64,000 bases of DNA from Bradyrhizobiaceae bacterium (GTDB lineage Bacteria; Pseudomonadota; Alphaproteobacteria; Rhizobiales; Xanthobacteraceae). Location: assembly GCA_003963145.1 (NCBI GenBank), contig RXJJ01000003.1, positions 238,146 to 302,145 on the forward strand, in the 5' to 3' direction. Both the position numbers and the translations under genes were made by a program. Shown one piece after another: positions 36,325 to 45,714 of the stretch; positions within the stretch are counted from its first letter, which is position 1; each line of letters begins with the position of its first letter. The notes under the pieces are model-generated. The model worked only from the letters and a program-made list of their open reading frames with translations, was not told the DNA's origin and did not search any database.

Positions 36325-37092
36325 ATGACCGCTGAAATTCGCGTGTTTCCGTGCCTGTCCGATAATTTCGGCTATCTCATTCACGATCCGGCAACCAAGG
36401 CCACCGCCTCGATCGACGCGCCGGAAGCCGGCCCGATCCTCGCCGCGCTGGAGCGTGAAGGCTGGACGCTCACCGACATTCTTGTGACGCATCATCACGC
36501 CGATCATGTCGGCGGCATCGACGAGCTGAAACGCAAATACAAATGCCGCGTGCTGGCACCGCATGACAATGGCACACCGATTCCGCTGGTCGATCAGCGC
36601 GTGAAGGAAGGCGACGTCGTGAAGGTGGGCAATCTTTCGGCGCGGGTGCTGGCGACACCGGGCCACACCCTCGACCACATCAGCTACATGTTCGACAGCG
36701 AGCACGCGCTGTTCTGCGCCGATACGCTGTTCTCGATCGGATGCGGCCGCGTGATCGAGGGCACCTATCCCATGATGTGGGATTCGCTTCTCAAGCTGCG
36801 CGCGTTGCCCAATGAAACCCGCGTCTATTGCGGGCATGAGTATACGGCCGCCAATGTGAAGTTCGCGCTCACCATCGAGCCGGATAACCCTGCATTAAAA
36901 AAACGCGCCGACGAAGTCACGAAGCTGCGCGCGGCGAACAAACCGACAATTCCTTCGCTATTGGGCGAAGAAAAGGAGGCCAACGTGTTCCTGCGCGCCG
37001 ACGTGCCGTCTGTTGCCACCGCCGTCGGTCTTGCCGGCAAGCCGGCCGCGGCCGTTTTTGGTGAAATCCGCGAGCGCAAGAACAAATCCTGA
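36325..37092 (+). CDS. gloB: Hydroxyacylglutathione hydrolase (glyoxalase II)
   Basis: A 255-residue metallo-beta-lactamase-fold enzyme that hydrolyses S-D-lactoylglutathione to D-lactate and glutathione, finishing methylglyoxal removal. The metal motif THHHADHVGGIDEL (about residues 54-67), the ATPGHTLDHISY His, the bridging Asp in LFCADTLFSIGCGR and YCGHEYTAANVKFA at the glutathione site are all present. The start at 36325 follows gatggag at proper spacing; the long upstream open stretch is antisense to the methyltransferase gene. It meets the cupin gene in a TGATG junction. Confidence 0.96.
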   Translation: MTAEIRVFPCLSDNFGYLIHDPATKATASIDAPEAGPILAALEREGWTLTDILVTHHHADHVGGIDELKRKYKCRVLAPHDNGTPIPLVDQRVKEGDVVKVGNLSARVLATPGHTLDHISYMFDSEHALFCADTLFSIGCGRVIEGTYPMMWDSLLKLRALPNETRVYCGHEYTAANVKFALTIEPDNPALKKRADEVTKLRAANKPTIPSLLGEEKEANVFLRADVPSVATAVGLAGKPAAAVFGEIRERKNKS

Positions 37093-37532
37093 TGAACGCC
37101 GGCCTGCTGACCGCCGCAGACATCATCACCGGGCTCGATCTGAAGCCGCACCCCGAAGGCGGGCATTATCGCGAAACGTTTCGCGATTCACACAATCCCG
37201 GCGGGCGTGCGGCCTCGACCGCGATCTATTTTCTGCTCGCGCGCGGAGAAGTATCGCACTGGCACCGCGTCGATGCCGTCGAGATCTGGCACTATTATGC
37301 GGGCGATCCGCTTCTGTTGAGCGTAACCGCAACCGACGGATCGCATGATATTCATCTCGGCAACGATCTTGTCGCGGGCCACGCGCCGCAAGCCGTTGTT
37401 GCCAGAGGCGCATGGCAATCGGCGCGCAGCCTTGGCGAGTGGACACTCGTGGGCTGCACCGTTGCGCCGGGATTTGAATTTTCGGGATTCGAGTTGGCGC
37501 CGTCCGGCTGGACGCCTACGCGCCGCGCTTGA
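37092..37532 (+). CDS. DUF985-family cupin
   Basis: A 146-residue cupin (PF06172). It opens with LKPHPEGGHYRETFRD and continues with the metal-site-like SHWHRVDAVEIWHYYAGDPL, then GCTVAPGFEFSGFELAP at the C-terminus; these are family hallmarks. Members may act on nucleotide-sugar or small-molecule ligands, but function is unknown. The ATG shares a base with the gloB stop, so it is translationally coupled to gloB. Its last 17 bases overlap the 3' end of the convergent DMT transporter gene. Confidence 0.9.
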   Translation: MNAGLLTAADIITGLDLKPHPEGGHYRETFRDSHNPGGRAASTAIYFLLARGEVSHWHRVDAVEIWHYYAGDPLLLSVTATDGSHDIHLGNDLVAGHAPQAVVARGAWQSARSLGEWTLVGCTVAPGFEFSGFELAPSGWTPTRRA

Positions 37533-38391
37533 AGATCGTATCTTTCGCGGCGATGAGACCGCCGCCCGCGATCAGAAGCGCCGCGATGCCCAATGCCGCC
37601 GTAGGCTCCGAATATCCCGCAACGATCAGAAAGAATGTCGAAAGCAGCGGCGTCGTGTAGGACATTGCGCCCAGAACACGAATATCGCCGCGCTTCATGC
37701 CGATGTCCCATGCGAAAAAGGCGATGCCGACCGGACCGACGCCGAGCGCAATGATTGCTGTCCATTGCATCAATGTGTCGGGCCAGACTGTTCTTTCAAA
37801 GGTAAAATGACAGAGCGCCGCGAGCAACGCAGTGGCAAGGCAAAAGCCAGCCACGACGTCGGTTGGGACGGCAGCGAAACGGCGGGACATCACCGAATAG
37901 CCCGCCCAGACAAAGGCCGCGACGAACGCCGCCACAAGTCCCGGAATGGATGACGCCGCAAACCCCACACTGGCGCGGCCAGCAAGCAGAACCACTGTAC
38001 CGGCGAAGCCGAGCAACGCTCCCACAATATGATGCACAGCGAGCCTCTCGCCCGGCAGCAGCGAGGACAACAGCACGATTAGTAGCGGCCAGAGATAATT
38101 CAACAGCCCTGCTTCGGCCGGTGGCGCAAAACGCAAAGCCAGAAAATACAGCGCGTGGTAACCGAACAACCCGCCGATTCCAACCAGCCACACACCAAAC
38201 GGCTGGCGCAAGGCTGCGAACGAGCCGGGCCGAAAGTACCACATCACAGGACCGATGCAGGCGCCGATCGCGAATGTCATCGCCAGCAATTGAAAAACGG
38301 GCACCTGCCCGGTTGCAACGGTCAGCGCCGCCAGAAGCGACCACATCACAATCGCCGCCAGACCGATCAAAGTCGCGGCGCGCGGCGTCAT
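37516..38391 (-). CDS. EamA/DMT-family transporter (YddG/RhaT type)
   Basis: A 291-residue inner-membrane protein with ten hydrophobic helices and two EamA halves (about 8-130 and 150-285). Signatures are GYHALYFLALRFAPPAEAGLLNYLWPLLIVLLS, typical of YddG-like aromatic amino acid exporters, and GVGPVGIAFFAWDIGMKRGDIRVLGAMSY in the second half. The substrate is not determined. Its 3' end overlaps the cupin gene by 17 bases tail to tail. Confidence 0.88.
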   Translation of the reverse strand: MTPRAATLIGLAAIVMWSLLAALTVATGQVPVFQLLAMTFAIGACIGPVMWYFRPGSFAALRQPFGVWLVGIGGLFGYHALYFLALRFAPPAEAGLLNYLWPLLIVLLSSLLPGERLAVHHIVGALLGFAGTVVLLAGRASVGFAASSIPGLVAAFVAAFVWAGYSVMSRRFAAVPTDVVAGFCLATALLAALCHFTFERTVWPDTLMQWTAIIALGVGPVGIAFFAWDIGMKRGDIRVLGAMSYTTPLLSTFFLIVAGYSEPTAALGIAALLIAGGGLIAAKDTIFKRGA

Positions 38392-38421
38392 GTTCGCGGC
38401 GTCAGATAATATCCCGGCAGA

Positions 38422-39147
38422 TCAATGCAGATACTGGCCGCCGTTGATCGTGAGCGTTGAGCCGGTGATAAATCCCGAATCGTCGGAAGCCAGGAACACA
38501 ACGGTCCGCGCGACCTCTTCCGGCTCGCCAAGACGGTTGAGCGGGATCTGCGGGATCACCTTTTGCTCCAGCACGTCCTTCGGCACCGCCTGAACCATTT
38601 CGGTATTGATGTAGCCGGGGCAAATCACATTCACCGTGATTCCGCCCCGCGCCGTCTCCAGCGCCAGCGCCTTGGTGAATCCGATATCGCCCGCCTTGGC
38701 TGCGGAATAATTCACCTGGCCAAATTGACCCTTCTGTCCGTTAATCGAGGAGATATTGATGATACGGCCGAATTTGCGCGCGCGCATGCCTTCGATCACC
38801 TGCCTTGTCATGTTGAACAGCGATCCGAGATTGGTGTTCATCACGGCGTTCCACTGATCGAAAGTCATTTTGTGAAACGGCACATCGCGCGTGATGCCGG
38901 CGTTGTTGACGAGAATGTCGATTGGCCCAACTTCCGCCTCGACCTTCCTGATCCCGTCGGCACAAGCGTCGAACGACGAGACATCCCATTTGTAAACAGG
39001 AATACCGGTTTCCTGTTTGAATTTCGCGGCGGCGTCGTCGTTCCCCGCATATGTCGCGACGACGCTGTAACCGGCACCTTTAAGAGCCTTGCTGATCGCG
39101 GCGCCGATGCCGCGCGTTCCTCCGGTAACCAGTGCTGTGCGCGCCAT
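38422..39147 (-). CDS. phbB: Acetoacetyl-CoA reductase
   Basis: A 241-residue short-chain dehydrogenase that reduces acetoacetyl-CoA to (R)-3-hydroxybutyryl-CoA with NADPH, second step of polyhydroxybutyrate synthesis. The nucleotide site is VTGGTRGIGAAISKAL, the catalytic Ser/Tyr/Lys lie in IINISSINGQKGQFGQVNYSAAKAGDIGFT, and NNAGITRDVPFHKMTFDQW is the PhaB hallmark. It follows phbA after 165 bases that include a terminator-like hairpin, so it may be partly uncoupled. Confidence 0.96.
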   Translation of the reverse strand: MARTALVTGGTRGIGAAISKALKGAGYSVVATYAGNDDAAAKFKQETGIPVYKWDVSSFDACADGIRKVEAEVGPIDILVNNAGITRDVPFHKMTFDQWNAVMNTNLGSLFNMTRQVIEGMRARKFGRIINISSINGQKGQFGQVNYSAAKAGDIGFTKALALETARGGITVNVICPGYINTEMVQAVPKDVLEQKVIPQIPLNRLGEPEEVARTVVFLASDDSGFITGSTLTINGGQYLH

Positions 39148-39224
39148 GCCAATACGTCCTTCACCTCACGCGAGTTCTTATTCGTTTTGAATATCCGGTG
39201 AATGACATGTGCCGCAAGAACAAA

Positions 39225-39254
39225 AGCCCGGCAGCATCGGAATGCGGCCGGGCT
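39225..39254 (-). terminator. Terminator-like hairpin between phbA and phbB
   Basis: agcccggc (39225-39232) and gccgggct (39247-39254) form an 8-bp stem. Read on the minus strand, the direction of phbA transcription, it is followed by tttgttctt. It lies 59 bases past the phbA stop and about 78 bases before the phbB start, so it may attenuate read-through or only stabilise the phbA mRNA. Confidence 0.55.
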
Positions 39255-39312
39255 CGTGATTTATTGTTGTGCAGCGCAGTTGATTTTACTGCGGTTGCGA
39301 GAAGGACGCGCG

Positions 39313-40545
<1,233 letters not shown>

Positions 40546-40632
40546 TTAAGCCGTTTGGGCAAAACAGCCAGACGCAAGATTGAACACTTTGTGTTCTATC
40601 TCGCAGTTGCGTCATATGCCAGCATATTAACC

Positions 40633-40697
40633 GTGCTGCACAAATCGGTAGCCGAGGCGCATTGAAAATGCTTACTTTGTGCATCGCATTGCTGCAC
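40633..40697. promoter_or_regulatory. Putative PhaR operators in the phbA-phaR divergent region
   Basis: gtgctgcac at 40633-40641 recurs almost unchanged as ttgctgcac at 40689-40697, and a gtgcat-cgcattg stretch precedes the second. PhaR of Paracoccus and Rhodobacter is known to bind TGC/GCA-rich repeats upstream of phasin genes and of its own gene. These copies lie 54-118 bases before the phaR ATG and 145-209 bases before the phbA start, consistent with autoregulation. Confidence 0.5.
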
Positions 40698-40750
40698 CGC
40701 CCCGGTTTTGGTCGGCGGTTCCTGTCCTCGGTGTTTATGTGTGAGCGTTC

Positions 40751-41350
40751 ATGGCCAAATCCGACCAGCCCATCACGATCAAGAAATACGCCAATCGCCG
40801 GCTCTACAACACCGGCACCTCCACCTATGTCACGCTCGAAGATCTCGCTGCGATGGTGAAGACCGGCGAGGATTTTCTGGTGTACGACGCCAAGACCGGC
40901 GACGACATCACGCGCTCGGTTCTGGCGCAGATTATTTTCGAGCAGGAAAACAAGGCGGGCCAGAATCTTTTGCCCACCACTTTCCTTCGTCAGCTGATCC
41001 GCTTCTACGGCGACAGCATGCAGATGGTCGTGCCGAAATATCTCGAACAGTCGATCGATACGCTGACCCGCGAGCAGGAAAAATTCCGCAAGCAGATGGC
41101 CGATACGTTCAGCGGCACGCCGTTCGCGCCGCTCGAAGAGCAGGTCCGCCGTAATATGGAAATATTCGAGCGCACCTTCGCGATGTTCAAACCCTTCGGC
41201 GCGCAGCCCCGAAGCGATCTCGCGGCTGCAGGCGAAACGCCATCCTCCGAGCCGGCAGAGACCGACGACATCGACGATCTGAAGCGTCAGATGAAAGACA
41301 TGCAGGACCGGCTCGACCGGCTGGCCAAACCGGGCGACGAAAACGCCTGA
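40751..41350 (+). CDS. phaR: Polyhydroxyalkanoate synthesis repressor PhaR
   Basis: A 199-residue regulator that binds both DNA and PHB granules and releases phasin and pha genes when PHB forms. The N-terminal PHB/PHA-accumulation DNA-binding domain starts ITIKKYANRRLYNTGTSTYV (residues 8-27) and continues through LEDLAAMVKTGEDFLVYDAKTGDDITR. The PHB_acc region ILAQIIFEQE-like and LLPTTFLRQLIRFYGDSMQ follow. The C-terminus is a charged coil. Divergent from phbA, it meets the EAL gene tail to tail with a gap of 9 bases. Confidence 0.96.
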   Translation: MAKSDQPITIKKYANRRLYNTGTSTYVTLEDLAAMVKTGEDFLVYDAKTGDDITRSVLAQIIFEQENKAGQNLLPTTFLRQLIRFYGDSMQMVVPKYLEQSIDTLTREQEKFRKQMADTFSGTPFAPLEEQVRRNMEIFERTFAMFKPFGAQPRSDLAAAGETPSSEPAETDDIDDLKRQMKDMQDRLDRLAKPGDENA

Positions 41351-41359
41351 CGCGTATTT

Positions 41360-43099
41360 CTAGATCGCGGCGGCCGGCGCCCGTTTATCCGTTGACATAG
41401 TTCCGGCGGCGGCGCTTGCGGTTTCCCACGGCCTGCCGACACCGGCGAGACCGATCAGGCGGCCTTGAATGTAATCGCAGCCCCAGCTGCGCAGCAGCCC
41501 TGCCGATTCTTCATCCTGAACCCATTCGGCGACCGTCTTGATGTCGAGGCGGTGCGCGAGATCGATCATGGTTTGCACGAAAGCGCGATCATCCGACGAC
41601 CGCGCGATGTTCTGCACGAACGCACCGTCGATCTTGACGATATCCACGCCGAGTTTGCGCAAGTTGCGGAACGAAGTGTAGCCCGCGCCGAAATCATCGA
41701 TAGCGATGCGGCTACCGAGATTCTTCAGCCGGGTCACAAAGCCGCGCACATCGTCGAGATCCTGAATCGCGACGGTTTCGGTGATTTCGACGATCAGCCG
41801 CTCGGCGACGCCTGGACACGAACGGAACAGCGATTCGATGCTGGCCCACCAGTTCGGGTCCATGGTGGTGTCCGGCGAGATGTTCAGACTCATCTGCACG
41901 TCCGGCGCGGCGTGCAACTCGCCAACCACAAGCTCCAGCACCCGGTGATCGACAAGACGGATGAGCCCGAGCTTTTCGGCTGTCGGCACGATGTCCAGTG
42001 CAAGCGAGAATTCGCCGTCGTCACGGCGCATCCGCACCAGCGCCTCGTAAAAAGCGGATTCCCGCGAGGCCGTATCGACCACGGGCTCGAAAGCCATCAC
42101 GATACGCCGCTCGTTCAGCGCGGTGACGATCTCGTCGGTGACCCGAATATTGACCTTGCGCTGGGCGTCGCGTTCGACATTCGGCCGCCACGCCATGAAC
42201 GATCCGCGACGACGCGCCTTCGCGCTCGCCAGCGCCTCCTGGGTGCGGCTCATCGCTTCCTCGGGGGTGCGTGCGTAACGCGGTGCGCTGATTGCCCCGA
42301 TCGAGACCGTCACAGATACCGGCCCGGAGCGGGTCGGCACGACCTCGTCGCGCACGGCCGAGAGAAAACGCTCCGCAGCGGCGCGCTTGTCGTCGACGGT
42401 GCAGTTTTTCAGAATGAGGCCGAACTTGTTTCCCGAAAAGCGGCCCATCACATCTCCGCCGCGCAATCGCGTCCTGATGCGCCGGGATATTTCGAAAATG
42501 ACCTCATCGGCGACATCGAAACCGAAGGCCTCGTTCAGCCGAGCAAGATGATCAATCCCGATCAGCATGAAAGCGAAAGACGAACGGAAGCGCGCGGCCT
42601 CTTCAATCGCCTCGGCCAAAGCGGTGGCGAGACGGGTGCGGTTCAATTCACCTGTCAACGGATCGTGCTGCGACAGCTTGAGGAGTTGCTCTTCGCGGGC
42701 GTGATGCTCGCTATTGATACGCAGAATACCTTCGGCGCGAACAGCGTGGCCATCAGGTCCGGCGAACCAGCGCCCCGTTTCCTCCACCCAGAGGACCGGC
42801 ACGGAAGCGGCGGCGCGAAGCCCATATTCGATCTGATAAAGGACGCCTGAACCTTCGTCTTTTGCCGAGCCGTTCAGCACCGCATCGGACCGGACGGAGC
42901 TTTTGGGCTCGATCAGTTTCGCAAACTTGCTCGCTTGCGACAACACGTCAGGCGAGAAGCCATGAAGCACATCGCCTGTGTTGCCGCTCCAGTGAATGCT
43001 ATCGCCAGCGATGTCCCAGACGAAGCTGGCCTGGCCGAGTGTCTCGAGAATGCGCGGCGCGGCGGACAGAAGAAGATCGTCTTCCTCCGCTGTCACCAT
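41360..43099 (-). CDS. Degenerate GGDEF plus EAL domain protein, likely c-di-GMP phosphodiesterase
   Basis: A 579-residue soluble protein from Met 43099 (MVTAEEDDLLLSAAP). An N-terminal PAS-like region (about 1-130) precedes a GGDEF domain (about 140-300) whose signature is degraded to SGNKF (about 220), so cyclase activity is unlikely. The EAL domain (about 315-560) keeps its core: FYEALVR, LNIS, EITET, IDDFGAGYTS, KIDGAF and a Glu in VAEWVQDEE, so c-di-GMP hydrolysis is plausible. The last motif is YIQGRLIG rather than YxQGY. The frame is open to 43174 without conserved sequence. The nearby PHB genes may be coincidental. Confidence 0.88.
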   Translation of the reverse strand: MVTAEEDDLLLSAAPRILETLGQASFVWDIAGDSIHWSGNTGDVLHGFSPDVLSQASKFAKLIEPKSSVRSDAVLNGSAKDEGSGVLYQIEYGLRAAASVPVLWVEETGRWFAGPDGHAVRAEGILRINSEHHAREEQLLKLSQHDPLTGELNRTRLATALAEAIEEAARFRSSFAFMLIGIDHLARLNEAFGFDVADEVIFEISRRIRTRLRGGDVMGRFSGNKFGLILKNCTVDDKRAAAERFLSAVRDEVVPTRSGPVSVTVSIGAISAPRYARTPEEAMSRTQEALASAKARRRGSFMAWRPNVERDAQRKVNIRVTDEIVTALNERRIVMAFEPVVDTASRESAFYEALVRMRRDDGEFSLALDIVPTAEKLGLIRLVDHRVLELVVGELHAAPDVQMSLNISPDTTMDPNWWASIESLFRSCPGVAERLIVEITETVAIQDLDDVRGFVTRLKNLGSRIAIDDFGAGYTSFRNLRKLGVDIVKIDGAFVQNIARSSDDRAFVQTMIDLAHRLDIKTVAEWVQDEESAGLLRSWGCDYIQGRLIGLAGVGRPWETASAAAGTMSTDKRAPAAAI

Positions 43100-43373
43100 C
43101 ACAGTCACATTCGAATTTTGCGCTGCGGTCAAAAACTGCCTCGATCCGGCACAGTCGGGTTGATTCGCCCACAAGAATAATGCGTTCAGTGGCGGGGAGC
43201 CTAGGGATGGATCCTAAAGAATATAAGAAAATCGGGCTTTCGAATTGATCCAACGGGCTGCTGAAGCGTTGCCAAAACCAGGCACGTGCTTTGCGATGAT
43301 ACTCATGGACAGAAAATGTGTCTCGAAACGAGACATGCCGCAGGGAGCCGGTATCTATATCCGCGACTGCCAG

Positions 43374-43709
43374 ATGAAGGTCAGCAAATGTTCAAGCGCG
43401 GCAACGGGCTGCGGCGATGAACAGCGGTGCCACGCAACGGCGCCTGAAAAAGTCTCTGCTCGCGCAGACGCGCAGCCTTCAACGGCGCTTGTTTTGCGGA
43501 CTGCGCCCGTCGCCGGGCACGCGCCCCGCGTAAACCGCCCTGCTGCAGCTTTTCTGGCGCATTTGATCGCGACCGCCGAGCAGATCCCTCAAACCCGCGT
43601 GTTCCGGCGCGGGTCCATTACGGATGCGATGTCGTATTATGATGCCACGGCAACAGCAGCCTCGACTGCCGCGCGCACGAAGCGCCGCCTGTTGTCGCGG
43701 ATTGCCTGA
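43374..43709 (+). CDS. Small hypothetical protein, conserved C-terminus
   Basis: A 111-residue protein if started at ATG 43374; ATG 43335 is an alternative. The C-terminal half (RPAAAFLAHLIATAEQIPQT followed by RVFRRGSITDAMSYYDA) resembles a small protein seen repeatedly in Bradyrhizobium-group genomes, by my recollection. The N-terminal half is Ala/Cys/Thr-rich without a signal peptide. No function is known. It ends 7 bases before the stop of the convergent membrane protein. There is no clear ribosome site, so the start is uncertain. Confidence 0.5.
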   Translation: MKVSKCSSAATGCGDEQRCHATAPEKVSARADAQPSTALVLRTAPVAGHAPRVNRPAAAFLAHLIATAEQIPQTRVFRRGSITDAMSYYDATATAASTAARTKRRLLSRIA

Positions 43710-43716
43710 AAGAAAA

Positions 43717-44427
43717 TTATTGTTCGGACGTTTTTTTTACGGGCGCCGCTTCCCGCTGATCCGCATGATCGGAATCGCGCACCAGATCGGATACGCTCCA
43801 TTCTGAAATCTTTCGTCCCGGCTTGATGTTTCCGACCGAATCCTCATGGATCGCCGGCGAAATCTTTTCAACCGGCGGCACAGCCGGCGACGCTGACGGT
43901 GACGGCATCTCGGGTTCTGCACGAGGCGCGACCAAGGGGGGGTGCGATGGCGGCGGTCCCCGAGTCCCCGCAGGCACGTCGGCACTCGGCCGTTCGAGCT
44001 GATCGTCCTGCGGCAGATCGTGACTGTCGACAGGCGCATCGTCGGCCGCGCGATATTTACGGTGGCGCAGTGCATTGACTGTGCCGGTCAGAAATTCAAC
44101 CGCCATCATGACCGTCAGCAGAAAGAAAGTTGAAGTGCCGAACGGCCCAAGCAGAAGGAATTCGGCGAGCGCTGCTGCAAAAACAAGGAGCGACAGCAGA
44201 TGGTCGGTGAGATATTTCGCGCCGGGACGCGCCGCCTTGACTGCCTCGAGCAGCAAAAGGAATAGCCCGCACGCCAGCAGCAGATCGCCGAAGGTCATCG
44301 GCCAGTCGGCGCCCGACATCAGGCGCACGTTCGCGACCGCGGCGGTGAAAGATACGCCGGGCATCAGAAAGACGACGATGTTGTAAATCGCGAGCGGGAT
44401 GAGAAGCAGCGGAAAACCGATTGTCAT
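43717..44427 (-). CDS. Membrane protein with four helices and disordered acidic tail
   Basis: A 236-residue protein. Residues 1-115 hold four hydrophobic helices (starting IGFPLLLIPLAIYNIVVFLM and ending STFFLLTVMMAVEFLTGTV). The C-terminal half is Pro/Ser/Asp-rich with RPSADVPAGTRGPPPSHPP and ends KKTSEQ, apparently a disordered cytosolic tail. The helical part resembles a hypothetical inner-membrane family of Rhizobiales; I cannot assign a function. It is transcribed towards the small hypothetical gene, with the rpmF transcript upstream on the same strand. Confidence 0.75.
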   Translation of the reverse strand: MTIGFPLLLIPLAIYNIVVFLMPGVSFTAAVANVRLMSGADWPMTFGDLLLACGLFLLLLEAVKAARPGAKYLTDHLLSLLVFAAALAEFLLLGPFGTSTFFLLTVMMAVEFLTGTVNALRHRKYRAADDAPVDSHDLPQDDQLERPSADVPAGTRGPPPSHPPLVAPRAEPEMPSPSASPAVPPVEKISPAIHEDSVGNIKPGRKISEWSVSDLVRDSDHADQREAAPVKKTSEQ

Positions 44428-44523
44428 CGGCCGGGCTTTCTGTCGCTATCGTTTCGGACGCACGTCGCTTGTTGGATCTGGCTGCCGGACCCGGTTAATT
44501 CCTAGGGTCGGCTTCAGAAATAG

Positions 44524-44547
44524 TTGCGCGGCCCGAAAGCCGCGCAA
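44524..44547 (-). terminator. Hairpin after rpmF
   Basis: ttgcgcggc (44524-44532) pairs with gccgcgcaa (44539-44547) around a six-base loop. On the minus strand it lies 14 bases past the rpmF stop and is followed by ctatttctg. The stem is strong but the T run is short, so it is a likely but weak intrinsic terminator. Confidence 0.6.
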
Positions 44548-44561
44548 ACCGGAACCGTCTT

Positions 44562-44747
44562 TTAGACGTCCTTCTTGACCTTGAGAACCTGACGGCCCTT
44601 GTACATGCCGGTCTTCAGGTCGAGGTGATGCGGACGGCGCAATTCACCCGAGTCCTTGTCTTCAACATAAGTCGGCTTCTTGAGGGCGTCAGCGGAGCGG
44701 CGCATGCCACGGCGTGACGGCGATGTTTTCCTGCGTGGAACGGCCAT
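44562..44747 (-). CDS. rpmF: 50S ribosomal protein L32
   Basis: A 61-residue ribosomal protein. [20 protein letters not shown] is the alphaproteobacterial L32 start, followed by CHLD-like [20 protein letters not shown]. The zinc-ligand Cys pairs of some L32 proteins are absent, as in other alphaproteobacteria (Cys-minus form). ATG 44747 follows agagga at ideal spacing; 23 upstream open codons are not part of L32. It is followed by a hairpin at 44524. Confidence 0.97.
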   Translation of the reverse strand: MAVPRRKTSPSRRGMRRSADALKKPTYVEDKDSGELRRPHHLDLKTGMYKGRQVLKVKKDV

Positions 44748-44872
44748 AACTTCGTCCTCTGGTCGAAAGCAGCCGCCCTTGGCGGGCTGCCCTGTCGCAA
44801 AATTGGGATTGAGCACGGGCTTATAGAGGAAGGATGTGGTGAAAGCTAGACCCGGAAAGGGCGGAAATGGCC

Positions 44873-45553
44873 TTAAAATCCGCTATTTCGGCCCCAGCAA
44901 TTCGCGAGTTCGGCTGATTGGGCACGCACCATGTAGGTTCCAGCCAGCCTGCGAACTGCAGGACCCGGCTGGCGGGCGCTGCGCTTGACCGGATTGGGCA
45001 GGGTGGCAACCAGAAGCGCGGCTTCCTGCGCCGACAACCCCGCCGCCGAGCGCCCGAAAGCATAACGTGCTCCCTCTTCCACCCCGAATTGCCCTGCCGG
45101 GCCAAGCTCGGCGATATTCAGATATAATTCCAGTATCCTCTTTTTGGGCAGCACGAGGTCGATCCACAACGCCAGCGGGAACTCCAGCCCCTTGCGAATG
45201 AAACTGCGGCCCGGCCACAGAAACAGGTTCTTGGCCACCTGCTGGGTGATTGTCGAACCGCCACGCGTCACCTCGCCGTCCTCGGCGTCCTCCATGACAT
45301 CGTGCAAGGCATCCCAGTCGATACCGTGGTGGGAACAGAATTGGGCGTCCTCGGCGGCCACGGCCGAACGCGGCAAGGCCGGAGACATGGCGCCGATGTC
45401 GATCCAGGTGCGTTTCACCGGCGCGCCCGTCAGCCAGCGCCCGATCATCAGCGCCGAGACCGGATGACCGAGGGCATAAAACGGGGTCAAAATATAGGGC
45501 AGCAACACCAGCGCCAGCACCGTAAGAATAATTGCGCGGATCGCCGGTCGCAT
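44873..45553 (-). CDS. mtgA: Monofunctional biosynthetic peptidoglycan transglycosylase
   Basis: A 226-residue GT51 glycosyltransferase that polymerises lipid II into glycan strands. One N-terminal membrane anchor (about 5-30, [16 protein letters not shown]) precedes the GT51 domain with the catalytic Glu in [19 protein letters not shown], then [27 protein letters not shown] and [32 protein letters not shown]. The domain and length match MtgA. It is divergent from ispA with 161 bases between starts. Confidence 0.96.
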   Translation of the reverse strand: MRPAIRAIILTVLALVLLPYILTPFYALGHPVSALMIGRWLTGAPVKRTWIDIGAMSPALPRSAVAAEDAQFCSHHGIDWDALHDVMEDAEDGEVTRGGSTITQQVAKNLFLWPGRSFIRKGLEFPLALWIDLVLPKKRILELYLNIAELGPAGQFGVEEGARYAFGRSAAGLSAQEAALLVATLPNPVKRSARQPGPAVRRLAGTYMVRAQSAELANCWGRNSGF

Positions 45554-45714
45554 CTCGCCTCGCGGTCATGAAAGCGCTCGGCCCTTCGCGGACCGCGCTG
45601 ACGGCACGTTTACCAGAAGCGGCGGCTGGTAAGAAATCCCTTCGCCCAAGCCCTTGCCGGAATTGACGTGGCCAGTCCCATGAAGGATTGTCCGGCCAAA
45701 TTCTGGAGCTTGCG

